The position numbers and the translations under genes were made by a program. From the NCBI GenBank assembly GCA_963790505.1, contig CAWBOT010000005.1, positions 1,054,001-1,118,000 of the forward strand: DNA of 64,000 nt, given 5' to 3'. Position 1 is the first letter of the stretch, and each line of letters begins with the position of its first letter. This document shows positions 35,631-43,330 of the stretch, piece after piece. The notes below the pieces were generated by a model. The model worked only from the letters and a program-made list of their open reading frames with translations. It was not told the DNA's origin and ran no database searches. The DNA comes from Acidisarcina sp963790505 (lineage in GTDB: Bacteria; Acidobacteriota; Terriglobia; Terriglobales; Acidobacteriaceae).

Positions 35631-36431
35631 TTACTTCGCGGACTCGAGTTCGTGGAGGATGGTGACGCTGGCGCTGGCTCCGATGCGGTTGGCTCCGGCT
35701 TCGAGCATGGTGCGGGCGTGGTCGAGGGTCTTGATGCCTCCGGAGGCTTTGACACCGCAGTGGGCACCCGCGACTCCGCGGAGGATGGCGACGTCGGCGG
35801 CGGTTGCGCCTGCAGAGGAGAATCCGGTGCTGGTTTTGAGGAAGTCGGCGCCGGCCTGGAGGGCGAGTTCGGAGGCGAGAAGCTTTTCCTGGAGGGTAAG
35901 CAGGCAGGTTTCGAGGATGACTTTGGCGAGAGCCCCGGCGTCGTGGGCGATTTCGACGACGCCGCGGATGTCGGCGGCGACGCGGTGGTGGTCGCCGGAC
36001 TTGAGCGCGCCGATGTCCATGACCATGTCGACCTCTTTGACGCCGAGGGTGACGAGGGTCTGGGTCTCGGCGCGCTTGGTGGTGGAGAGGGAAGCGCCGA
36101 GCGGGAAGCCGGCGACGGCTCCGACAGGAACGTTAGTGCCGGCGAGGACCGAGACGGCGAGGGCGACCCAGCTGGGGTTGACCATGGCGCAGGCGAAGCG
36201 GTGGGTGGCGGCTTCTTCGCAGAGGCGGATGACCTGGTCGCGGGTGGCTTCGGGCTTGAGCAGGGTGTGGTCGAAGAGCGCGGCGAGGGCGGCTGGCGTT
36301 TTGAGGGCTTCGCGGGTGAAGGCGGCGGCGTCGTAGTGGGTGGCGTCGGCGCTGGGCGGCTTCGATCCGGATGACTTAGTGGAGTTCGATTTCTTCGCGG
36401 CGGATTTTTGTTCGGTATCGATGACGGTCAT
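35631..36431 (-). CDS. deoC: Deoxyribose-phosphate aldolase
   Basis: From ATG 36431 the protein has 266 residues. It shows the DeoC blocks ALFDHTLLKPEATRDQV, ACAMVNPSWVALA, GAVAGFPLGASLSTTKRAE, ADFLKTSTGFSSAGAT with the Schiff-base Lys, and GVKASGGIKTLDHA with the second catalytic Lys. It cleaves 2-deoxyribose-5-phosphate to glyceraldehyde-3-phosphate and acetaldehyde, the last step of deoxynucleoside breakdown. The N-terminal 35 residues (Lys/Ser-rich) extend beyond the family core. It is followed by no deo genes, but hpt, another salvage gene, lies directly upstream on the same strand 72 bases away, so a purine/nucleoside salvage unit is plausible. Confidence 0.95.
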   Translation of the reverse strand: MTVIDTEQKSAAKKSNSTKSSGSKPPSADATHYDAAAFTREALKTPAALAALFDHTLLKPEATRDQVIRLCEEAATHRFACAMVNPSWVALAVSVLAGTNVPVGAVAGFPLGASLSTTKRAETQTLVTLGVKEVDMVMDIGALKSGDHHRVAADIRGVVEIAHDAGALAKVILETCLLTLQEKLLASELALQAGADFLKTSTGFSSAGATAADVAILRGVAGAHCGVKASGGIKTLDHARTMLEAGANRIGASASVTILHELESAK

Positions 36432-36503
36432 AGGACTGCTACCCAAAACAACAAGAACAGTTTGCTTGAAACTCGAAACGAAAAAGGAACTGCTTGAGGA
36501 CTT

Positions 36504-37049
36504 TTATGCCGGGAAGTCCGGGGGAAGTATACAGATGTCGGGAAGGTTGCGGAACTTCTCGGCGTAGTCCATGCCATAGCCGACGACGAACTGGTTGGGG
36601 ATGGAGAAGCCGACGTAATCGGCCTCGATGGGCTCGATGCGGCGGGCGGGCTTATCGAGGCAGGTGGCGATCTTGAGCGACTTTGGATGATGGCCGAGGA
36701 AGACCTTGCGCAGGTAGCCGAGGGTGATTCCGGTGTCGAGGATGTCTTCGACGATGATGACGTGTTTGCCCTCGATGGGCTCGTCGAGGTCTTTGAGGAG
36801 CTTGACGGCTCCGCTGGTGGTGCGGCCTTTTTTATAGCTGGAGACGGCGACGAAGTCGAAGGTGGCGTCGATGTGGATGCTGCGGGCGAGGTCGGCGAGG
36901 AAGATCGCGGAGCCTTTGAGGACGCCGATCATGATGACCTTTTCGCCGGCGTAGTCGCGGGTGATGGCTTCGCCGAGCTCGGCGACACGTTTCTCGATTT
37001 GTTCGCGGCTGTAGAGGACGAGAAGCTGCTGCTCGACGGAGATATCCAT
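36504..37049 (-). CDS. hpt: Hypoxanthine phosphoribosyltransferase
   Basis: From ATG 37049 the protein has 181 residues. It carries KVIMIGVLKGSAIFLADLAR, the flexible-loop region SSYKKGRTTSG, and the PRPP-binding motif VIIVEDILDTGITL, then VGFSIPNQFVVGYGMDYAE. It converts hypoxanthine or guanine plus PRPP to IMP or GMP. An in-frame TTG two codons earlier is less likely. The start codon lies inside a perfect 9-base inverted repeat (37039-37067), which may affect translation. Its neighbour deoC follows on the same strand. Confidence 0.96.
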   Translation of the reverse strand: MDISVEQQLLVLYSREQIEKRVAELGEAITRDYAGEKVIMIGVLKGSAIFLADLARSIHIDATFDFVAVSSYKKGRTTSGAVKLLKDLDEPIEGKHVIIVEDILDTGITLGYLRKVFLGHHPKSLKIATCLDKPARRIEPIEADYVGFSIPNQFVVGYGMDYAEKFRNLPDICILPPDFPA

Positions 37050-37067
37050 GTGCAAACAGGATATCTC
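37039..37067. repeat. Perfect 9-bp inverted repeat over the hpt start codon
   Basis: GAGATATCC (37039-37047) and GGATATCTC (37059-37067), 11-base spacer. In the hpt mRNA the hairpin would place the AU of the start codon in the loop and the G at the stem base, so it could mask initiation. Confidence 0.6.
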
Positions 37068-37143
37068 TAAAGGGCGCGGGCGGCGTAGCTATCAATAGTA
37101 GGAGTGGCGCGGCAGAGATATACTAGGAGAGTTGCCCTGAAGC

Positions 37144-37911
37144 ATGTATCCATTCATTCATTTCGGTAGTCACTTTTCCATTGGCACATTCGGACTTCTA
37201 CTGTGGCTGGCGGCGGTCTGCGCCTGCTGGGTGCTGCATCGCAATTTTCTGCGCTGGGGGCTGGATGCAGACGCGATCGGCGTGGTCGCGATCGTCACCG
37301 TGACGGGCATTATCGGCGCGAAGCTTTGGCATGTGGCGGATACTCCGGGCGAGCATATTTTCGAGCGCGAGGGGTTTGCCTGGTTTGGCGGGCTGGTCGC
37401 GGGGATTCTGGCGCTACTGTGGCAGGGGCGGGCGACGAAGATTGGCGCTATCAGGATGCTGGATTTAGCAGCCCCGGCGGCGGCTATTGGTTATGGGATG
37501 GGGCGGCTAGGCTGCCTGATTTCGGGGGACGGCGATTACGGCATTCCCACCAATCTGCCGTGGGGAATGAGCTTTCCGAATGGGCTGGTGCCGACGACGC
37601 AGAGGGTGCATCCGACGCCGATTTATGAGCTTATCGCGGGATTGCTGATTGGGTATTACCTTTGGCGGCGCGGGGCTTCGTCGAAGCCGCTGGGGCAGAT
37701 TACGGGCGAGTATCTGATTTTGAGCGGGATTGCGCGGTTCCTGGTTGAGTTCATTCGGATTAACCCGAAGATTTACTGGGGCATGAGCAACGCGCAGATC
37801 GCCAGCCTGGGATCGGTTGTAGCGGGGATCGTGTTCATTGTGGCGGCGCGGTGGTATGCGGCGAAGAATGCGGCGGTCGAGACTGTGCCGGTGGTTGAGG
37901 CGAAGGCGTAA
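37144..37911 (+). CDS. lgt: Prolipoprotein diacylglyceryl transferase
   Basis: The 255-residue polytopic membrane protein has the Lgt signature GYGMGRLGCLISGDGDYGIP with the essential Arg, HPTPIYELIAG, and an N-terminal FHIGSFGL-like stretch (FIHFGSHFSIGTFGLLLW). It transfers diacylglycerol from phosphatidylglycerol to the lipobox Cys of lipoproteins at the inner membrane. It starts at ATG 37144, divergent from hpt. A strong ribosome site is not seen (AAGC directly before the ATG). It appears monocistronic. Confidence 0.93.
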   Translation: MYPFIHFGSHFSIGTFGLLLWLAAVCACWVLHRNFLRWGLDADAIGVVAIVTVTGIIGAKLWHVADTPGEHIFEREGFAWFGGLVAGILALLWQGRATKIGAIRMLDLAAPAAAIGYGMGRLGCLISGDGDYGIPTNLPWGMSFPNGLVPTTQRVHPTPIYELIAGLLIGYYLWRRGASSKPLGQITGEYLILSGIARFLVEFIRINPKIYWGMSNAQIASLGSVVAGIVFIVAARWYAAKNAAVETVPVVEAKA

Positions 37912-37952
37912 GAACTCCGGATCAACATCCTAAAAAACGCCAGCTCTCCTTC

Positions 37953-38216
37953 TCAGAACTCGAGCTCAATTTCATCGATATAACACCAGCCCCAGCTTTC
38001 TCCGGGTTCGATGGAGCGCATGATTGCGTGCTTGGTGTGCTGGAAGTGTTTGGTTGCGTGCTTACCGATCGAGGAGTCGCAGCAACCGACATGGCCGCAG
38101 ACGAGGCACATGCGCAGGTGAACCCAGCGCATACCGAGCTTAAGGCATTCTTCACAACCGCGAGTGTGAGGGCGGACATCCTGGATCTGGTCGAGATGGG
38201 TGCATTCGGCAGGCAT
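37953..38216 (-). CDS. UBP-type zinc-finger protein
   Basis: The 87-residue protein consists of one ZnF-UBP domain: ECTHLDQIQDV, CEECLKLG, LRMCLVCGHVGCCDSS, and KHATKHFQHTKHAIM, giving the full set of Cys and His ligands, plus the C-terminal WCYIDEIELEF. In eukaryotes this fold binds the free C-terminus of ubiquitin; bacterial stand-alone copies are widespread and of unknown function. Nothing in the neighbourhood suggests a ubiquitin-like system. Confidence 0.85.
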   Translation of the reverse strand: MPAECTHLDQIQDVRPHTRGCEECLKLGMRWVHLRMCLVCGHVGCCDSSIGKHATKHFQHTKHAIMRSIEPGESWGWCYIDEIELEF

Positions 38217-38322
38217 ACGGATTGGATGCTACACCATCGGCGACGCTGCGGCTCAGGGAGAGAATTGGCGGTCTCTGAGCGAAACCGATCCACGACATAG
38301 GCCGGCGGGCGATGTGCGCATT

Positions 38323-38895
38323 TTAGCCGAAGGCATTGCGGATGAACTCGGCGGTCTTCGTGTCCCCGTTTTCGGTGTAGCGGACGATTACCCGCGTTCC
38401 CGGATCAGCGTCGAATTTGAAGCCGCTCACTACGCCTTCCGGGGTCTCGGCGCTGGCATCCCTGGCGATATCAAAGGTCACGGTCGCGCCCGCATCGGTG
38501 CGGATGGTCATGACATGGTGTTTTGTTTTGACCACGGTCCCGGAGACCGAATTCAGCCCAGTTGCTCCAAAATCCTTGATCGCGACGATCGTGCGTCCAA
38601 GTTTGCCGTCGAAGTAGTAAGCCACTATGTGGTCGCCCACTTTGTTAAACCCTTCGGGCTCAGTGGTGCCACTGCGTACGTCCTTGTCGAAGAGAATGTT
38701 GGTTTTCGACTTCTCTTCGTAGCGGAAAATACCCAGGGAATCATCACTGGTCTTGAGAGTAATCGTATTGGTCGCGGGTTCAACGGCGGTCACCACGCCG
38801 CCGATGGCATGCACAATCTGTTGAGCATGCAGCGCCAGAGAGCCCGCGCAGACCGAGGCTAACAGGACAAAGCCTTTCATCCATAAACTTCGCAT
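38323..38895 (-). CDS. Secreted beta-rich protein of unknown function
   Basis: The 190-residue protein has a signal peptide (KGFVLLASVCAGSLALHAQ) and a mature part built of repeated beta-strands: GGVVTAVEPATNTITLKTSD, GDHIVAYYFDGKLGRT and SVSGTVVKTKHHVMTIRTD. This alternation resembles the DUF5666-type OB-like repeats seen in secreted bacterial proteins, but I would not name it firmly. The ATG has GGAGG nine bases upstream. It is monocistronic on the minus strand. Confidence 0.7.
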   Translation of the reverse strand: MRSLWMKGFVLLASVCAGSLALHAQQIVHAIGGVVTAVEPATNTITLKTSDDSLGIFRYEEKSKTNILFDKDVRSGTTEPEGFNKVGDHIVAYYFDGKLGRTIVAIKDFGATGLNSVSGTVVKTKHHVMTIRTDAGATVTFDIARDASAETPEGVVSGFKFDADPGTRVIVRYTENGDTKTAEFIRNAFG

Positions 38896-39255
38896 GAGAA
38901 CAAACCTCCGTCGAGATTCAATCGCGATTTGAGTGCAGCGAGGTTCGTTCGTTCAGCGGGCAGAGAAAGTCGAGCACGTTGAGTTACCGGAAATCTCACA
39001 GCACATCCGACCGCTTAGACGGTGGAAGGGCAGATTAAGTTGCATGGTAGATGGCTTTAGACCGACTGACTTTGAGGAATTTGCACCTGCGGCTTGGGCT
39101 TGCGGAAGGGTGGGCGAGACGGAGATTGAAATCCACACCCGCGCGGCAAAGCTCGTTCGAGCGAGAGGATTCCAGTCCGGAAATAATCCTGTCCGGCAGA
39201 AGAACGCGCTCTCCGGTTTCTGCATCGAATCAGCGCAGTAAGGAGAGAGTCCAAT
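38896..39255. other. Gap of about 360 bases without a supported gene
   Basis: Open frames exist on both strands (for example plus 38933-39241), but they lack ribosome sites and family resemblance and overlap each other, so I do not call them. The divergent promoters of the secreted gene (38895) and the small membrane gene (39256) should lie here. Confidence 0.4.
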
Positions 39256-39402
39256 ATGCTTCTCATTATTTTGATCGTGTTGTTGCTGGTATTTGGTTTT
39301 GGCGGTTATCGGATGGGCCCGGGAATCGGATATTACGGCGGCGGCGGCATCAGCCTGATTCTGTTGATTGTGATCATCCTGTTACTGCTGCATGTGTTCT
39401 AA
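39256..39402 (+). CDS. DUF3309-like tiny membrane protein, 48 residues
   Basis: The protein is two hydrophobic segments (LLIILIVLLLVFGFGGY and ISLILLIVIILLLLHVF) joined by a Gly-rich linker (GPGIGYYGGGGI). This layout matches the DUF3309 family of very short membrane proteins found widely in Proteobacteria and Acidobacteria. GGAGAG lies about ten bases before the ATG. Function is unknown; members are often induced under stress. It is convergent with the DNRLRE gene, with a long inverted repeat between them. Confidence 0.75.
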   Translation: MLLIILIVLLLVFGFGGYRMGPGIGYYGGGGISLILLIVIILLLLHVF

Positions 39403-39428
39403 CCCCTTCGAGTCGCGTCGGGCAGGGA

Positions 39429-39471
39429 GTGAGTCTGAAGCGGTCCTCAAAAGAAGGCGCTTCAGACTCAC
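39429..39471. repeat. Perfect 14-bp inverted repeat between convergent genes
   Basis: GTGAGTCTGAAGCG (39429-39442) and CGCTTCAGACTCAC (39458-39471) with a 15-base loop. It lies between a plus-strand and a minus-strand gene end, so a bidirectional terminator is likely, although no T-run follows. Confidence 0.65.
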
Positions 39472-39490
39472 ACGGTTTGCCGTATGCGGA

Positions 39491-40951
39491 TTATTGTTGC
39501 TTGGCTTTGGATGGTGTTGGACGGGGCAGAGCGCCGATTGCCAGTTGTTCTTTGTGCCCGTAGAGTTCGGGGTGAAGATAACGCCCCTTGTCGGCATCTG
39601 GCTTCTCCTCCTCGACAGGAATACGGTGGGCGTTGGCCCAGGCGTCCTGGCGGATTCCGGTTACCATCCACGAGACCTTGACGTTGGGTTTGTCGGTCCG
39701 GATGACGAAGGTGCGGTTGGCGATCTCGGTAGCGATCCAGGCCTGGGCTGGCTGGCCAATGGTCGTCAGTTGATAGCGGAAGTCTCGGTTGAGTGACTCG
39801 AACCAGTCGGGCATCGTGACGGTGGCCGATCCGGAGCCGTCGGTGACGACGCTGCCGTTGTAGATGTTCATCATGTCGGGTGACTCGACGAAGGAATGAT
39901 AGAGGTACTTGTTTTCGGGATCGAGAGGATGATCGATTTTGAACGAGCCGCCTGATTTTGAGAGGTTACCGTTTACACTGACATTCCCGTCGAAGTCTCC
40001 AGCCAGGTAACTACCGTAGGCGTAGATGCCTTCGTACCCTTCGGCGACCATTCCGTATCCGCTATAGCCTGTGCCTTCGTTGAAATTGAGACCTCTGACG
40101 CCCACGCCGGAGTTGCTGTAGTCGTCGCCTTCTACGCCGATGCCGAACTCCTCGCTTAGATTCTCGCCTGTGACATAGCTTTGGGCACTGATGCTGCCGG
40201 CAACCAAGATGGAAGAGGCGAGCGCCAACGGAGACGCGCTCGTGCCGCTGCCAGTGAGATTGCCGTCATGGGAGACGGAGGCGAGTCCGCCACCGGCAGG
40301 GCCTTGTGGGCCGGTCGCTCCGGTTGCGCCTTTAGGGCCTGTTGGACCGGTAGGGCCGGCTGGGCCAGTTGGGCCTGCGGGTCCGGCAGGGCCGGAGAGC
40401 GCAATCTCGAGCAGTGCTGGATGGCTGGTGTTGGGGTTTTCCTTGCTATCGAGGCTGATGCTGACGGTGCCGGCGGAGCGCAACTCCACACCGAAGTTGT
40501 TGGCGGGTGTGGTGAGCCAGCTTTGGACTACCTTAGTGATGTCGAAATCGATGTAGTTGTTGACCGCGCTGGTTCCGGTGCTGGTGGCGGCAGCGCCGGC
40601 GAGGGTCGGCCTCGTTGCGTAGGTGACTGAACCTTCTTTCCAGGCGCTGGTCACCTGATAGACATTGGTTGTTCCCGAGGTGGTGAGCGTGCTGGGAAAG
40701 ACAATCAACCTGGCGCGGAGGACCTGAGCGGCGGTGGTTCCGTTAGGAAGCACGCTGGCAATATCGAATTGCAACAGGGTCTGCGTACTCGAATTGACGC
40801 TCAGAGTTGTGCTCTGGCCGTAGTTCGTGTTTCCGGCCGCGCTGTTGATCTGGGTGTCGCCGACGAGCACGGCTTGTTGTGCGTGGGCGGCTAGTGCGGC
40901 CAGAATGGCCATGACTCCAACTGCCACTCGCTTGCTCTCAAAAATACGCAT
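39491..40951 (-). CDS. Secreted DNRLRE-domain protein with collagen-like repeat (copy 1)
   Basis: The 486-residue protein has a signal peptide (to about AAHAQ, residue 24), then a DNRLRE-type beta domain (GDTQINSAAGNTNYGQS, LLQFDIASVLPNGTTAAQVL, FDITKVVQSWLTTPANNFGV). A collagen-like run of about a dozen Gly-X-Y triplets follows (GPAGPAGPTGPAGP and on), then a spacer and a conserved C-terminal domain (SFKIDHPLDPENKYLYHSFV, TVTMPDWFESLNRDFRYQLT, VSWMVTGIRQDAWA). It is an extracellular or surface protein; the C-terminal domain resembles trimeric spike-like tails, which is tentative. It is a paralogue of the next gene upstream, nearly identical over the DNRLRE part. Confidence 0.8.
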   Translation of the reverse strand: MRIFESKRVAVGVMAILAALAAHAQQAVLVGDTQINSAAGNTNYGQSTTLSVNSSTQTLLQFDIASVLPNGTTAAQVLRARLIVFPSTLTTSGTTNVYQVTSAWKEGSVTYATRPTLAGAAATSTGTSAVNNYIDFDITKVVQSWLTTPANNFGVELRSAGTVSISLDSKENPNTSHPALLEIALSGPAGPAGPTGPAGPTGPTGPKGATGATGPQGPAGGGLASVSHDGNLTGSGTSASPLALASSILVAGSISAQSYVTGENLSEEFGIGVEGDDYSNSGVGVRGLNFNEGTGYSGYGMVAEGYEGIYAYGSYLAGDFDGNVSVNGNLSKSGGSFKIDHPLDPENKYLYHSFVESPDMMNIYNGSVVTDGSGSATVTMPDWFESLNRDFRYQLTTIGQPAQAWIATEIANRTFVIRTDKPNVKVSWMVTGIRQDAWANAHRIPVEEEKPDADKGRYLHPELYGHKEQLAIGALPRPTPSKAKQQ

Positions 40952-41108
40952 GGCTCAATGTCCTCAAATTGTGAATTGGGAGTTATTCGCGGCGCGATCC
41001 GGGGCTCGAAACGATAGTGACCCTTAGGTATATAACGTTTCGTACTTGAGCACCATTGATTTTGAAGGCAAGAGCTATCAGGAGGGAGCAGGCTCAACCT
41101 CTGGGCAC

Positions 41109-41147
41109 AAAAAAAGCAGGACGGCCTCCCGTAGGTCGCCGCCCTGC
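41109..41147 (-). terminator. Terminator after collagen-like copy 2
   Basis: On the minus strand GCAGGGCGGC pairs with GCCGTCCTGC across a 12-base loop, followed by TTTTTTT. It is 16 bases after the stop of the 41163-42755 gene, so the two paralogues are separately transcribed. Confidence 0.9.
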
Positions 41148-41162
41148 ACCGGTGAAAGCTGA

Positions 41163-42755
41163 CTATTGTTGAGGCAATGGGTGCGGCCGCGCTGCCGGGT
41201 GCGCGACATCCATCGCAGTGGGCTCGCCGGCGTGGCCGAAGAGCTCGGGATGGATGTAGTGGCCCTTTTCCGCGTCGCTTTTGTCGACTTCGTTGGGGAT
41301 GCGGTGAGCTTTGGCCCATGCGTCCTGGCGAATTCCAGTGACCTGCCAGGAGACCTTGACGCCGCCGTGGTCGGTGCGGAGCGTAAAGTGGTTGCCGGAG
41401 ATCTCGCTCGCGACCCAGGCCTGCGCCTGCTGCCCAACGGTAGTGAGTTGGTAGCGGAAGTCGCTGTTGAGGGACTCGAAATAATCGGGCAAGGTCACGA
41501 CCGCATTGCCGCCGCCGTCGGTGACGACCACGCCGTCATAGACGTTCTTCATGTCGGGTGATTCCACGAAGGAGTGGTAAAGGTATTTGTTTGCCGGGTC
41601 GAGGGGGTCGTCGATCTTGAAGGAACCGCCCGATTTTGAGAGGTTGCCATAGACATCGACACTGCCGATGAAATATCCGGCGATATCGCCGACCGCATAG
41701 ACAGCTATCGAATTGTTGTAGTTGTCGAAGGCCTCGAGGCCGTAGCCGCCGGTGCCACCGGAGCCTCCGCTGGGACCACCGGTAAAGACTCCACCGGGGC
41801 CTCCGATCGAACCGGCATCCCCGTTATAGTAGGGATTCCCGGAGCCGCCGGTACCTTTCACACCGTACCCACCCTGGGTGTAGGCGGTCGAATCGTTTCC
41901 GTTGGCTGGGCCGCCCTGACCGACGACACCGGACCCACCGTAACCCTCGGAAGATTCCGAGTAGCCACCGATGCCTTCGATGCCATCGGCGGTCTGGTAG
42001 TACCCAGTGGCGGTACCGAGATTCTGGATCTCGAAGACCGGGTAGCCATTCTCATAGCCGTACGTGGAGTAGGGCAGGTTGATGCCGCCAGCGGGACCTT
42101 GTGGGCCGGTTGCGCCGGTGGAGCCTTTAGGACCAGCGGGGCCGGTTGCGCCAGTTGCGCCTTTTGCGCCGGCGGGGCCTGCGGGACCCTCGGGACCGGA
42201 GAGCGCGATCTCCAATACCGCGGGATGACTGGTGTTGGTGTTCTCTTTGCTGTCCAGGGTGATGCTGACGCTGCCGGCGGAACGCAACTCCACGCCGAAA
42301 TTGTCAGCGGGGGTGGTGATCCAGCTCTGGACTACCTTGGTTATGTCGAAGTCGATGTAATTATTGACCGCGCTGGTCCCGCTGCTGGTTGCGGCGGCGC
42401 TAGCGAGTGTGGGTTTCGTCCCATAGGTGACTGAGCCTTCTTTCCAACTGCTGGTGACCTGGTAAACGTTCGTTGTTCCCGAGGTTGTCAGCGTGCTGGG
42501 AAAGACAATCAGCCTGGCGCGGAGAACCTGAGCGGCCGTGGTCCCGTTGGGCAGGACGCTGGCGATATCAAATTGCAAGAGGGTCTGGGTGCTTGAGTTG
42601 ACGTTCAGGGTGGTGCTCTGGCCGTAGTTGGTGTTTCCGGCCGCGCTGTTGATCTGGGTGTCGCCTACCAATACGGCTTGTTGTCCATAGACAAGGGCCG
42701 CAGGCAGGATCGCCAGGCTTGCCATTACCATCTTCAAACTCTGAAATGCTTTCAT
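41163..42755 (-). CDS. Secreted DNRLRE-domain protein with collagen-like repeat (copy 2)
   Basis: The 530-residue paralogue of the 39491-40951 gene has the same order of parts: signal peptide (MVMASLAILPAALVYGQ), DNRLRE domain, Gly-X-Y run (GPEGPAGPAGAKGATGATGP and on), then a Gly-rich spacer with GGSGNPYY, GGPGGVFTGG and SGGTGGYG, and the same C-terminal domain (SFKIDDPLDPANKYLYHSFV). The spacer is where the two copies differ most. The N-terminal 170 residues of the two are almost the same, which points to recent duplication or gene conversion. Its own terminator lies downstream and the first copy has a separate upstream region. Confidence 0.8.
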   Translation of the reverse strand: MKAFQSLKMVMASLAILPAALVYGQQAVLVGDTQINSAAGNTNYGQSTTLNVNSSTQTLLQFDIASVLPNGTTAAQVLRARLIVFPSTLTTSGTTNVYQVTSSWKEGSVTYGTKPTLASAAATSSGTSAVNNYIDFDITKVVQSWITTPADNFGVELRSAGSVSITLDSKENTNTSHPAVLEIALSGPEGPAGPAGAKGATGATGPAGPKGSTGATGPQGPAGGINLPYSTYGYENGYPVFEIQNLGTATGYYQTADGIEGIGGYSESSEGYGGSGVVGQGGPANGNDSTAYTQGGYGVKGTGGSGNPYYNGDAGSIGGPGGVFTGGPSGGSGGTGGYGLEAFDNYNNSIAVYAVGDIAGYFIGSVDVYGNLSKSGGSFKIDDPLDPANKYLYHSFVESPDMKNVYDGVVVTDGGGNAVVTLPDYFESLNSDFRYQLTTVGQQAQAWVASEISGNHFTLRTDHGGVKVSWQVTGIRQDAWAKAHRIPNEVDKSDAEKGHYIHPELFGHAGEPTAMDVAHPAARPHPLPQQ

Positions 42756-43042
42756 CTTTTCCTCCGGTTTCGGGCGGGGCTCGCATACGGGGGCGCGGAA
42801 CGCTTCCCACGGACTGTTTTCCTACGGGGCTCCCGGCAGCGTCCTCAAATCCGGCTCAATTACGCCTCAATTTGAAGACGATCGCGAGTATGTCCATTGT
42901 GTTCAAGTACTTAATCGGATTTTCGGCGCGGGCGATTGAGCGGGCGTGTGGCTGGGGAAGTGGCGATGGGCAGGCGTTGGCGATGCCTGGCGCAACGGCT
43001 TGGCCAATGAATTCGGGAGGAAGAAAGATCGTGGCGGGAAAA

Positions 43043-43119
<77 letters not shown>

Positions 43120-43230
43120 ACTGTTGCCATTGTAGCCTCGGGCGCTTTGCGGTCCAAGGTAACTCACGAGGAGCCCAGCCCCGAAGGCCTCGAGAGCGAT
43201 CAGGTTTTGGGTGGGGACTGGAGCATTGGA

Positions 43231-43320
43231 TCCACCCACCCTTCCGGAGAACGGAAGGATGGGGCACCCACATTTGTTCTTCCCACTCAAGCAAAGGCGG
43301 CTTGAATAGGCCGACCCACG
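43231..43320. repeat. Dispersed repeats A (copy 3) and D (copy 2) in tandem
   Basis: Family A: CCACCCACCCTTCCGG and CGGAAGGATGGGGCACCC (43232-43270). Family D follows: CATTTGTTCT, then CCCACTCAAGC and GGCTTGAATAGG (43271-43312). The pair lies between tRNA-Arg and the end of hppA. Confidence 0.65.
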
Positions 43321-43330
43321 GTTCGTAGGT

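Noticed and set aside
38933..39241. A 102-codon plus frame before the tiny membrane protein gene
   Set aside because: No ribosome site, no recognisable fold, and a competing frame on the other strand.
41005..41033. Inverted repeat CGAAACG...CGTTTCG upstream of the first DNRLRE gene
   Set aside because: Seven-base arms with a 15-base spacer may occur by chance and are not repeated before the paralogue.
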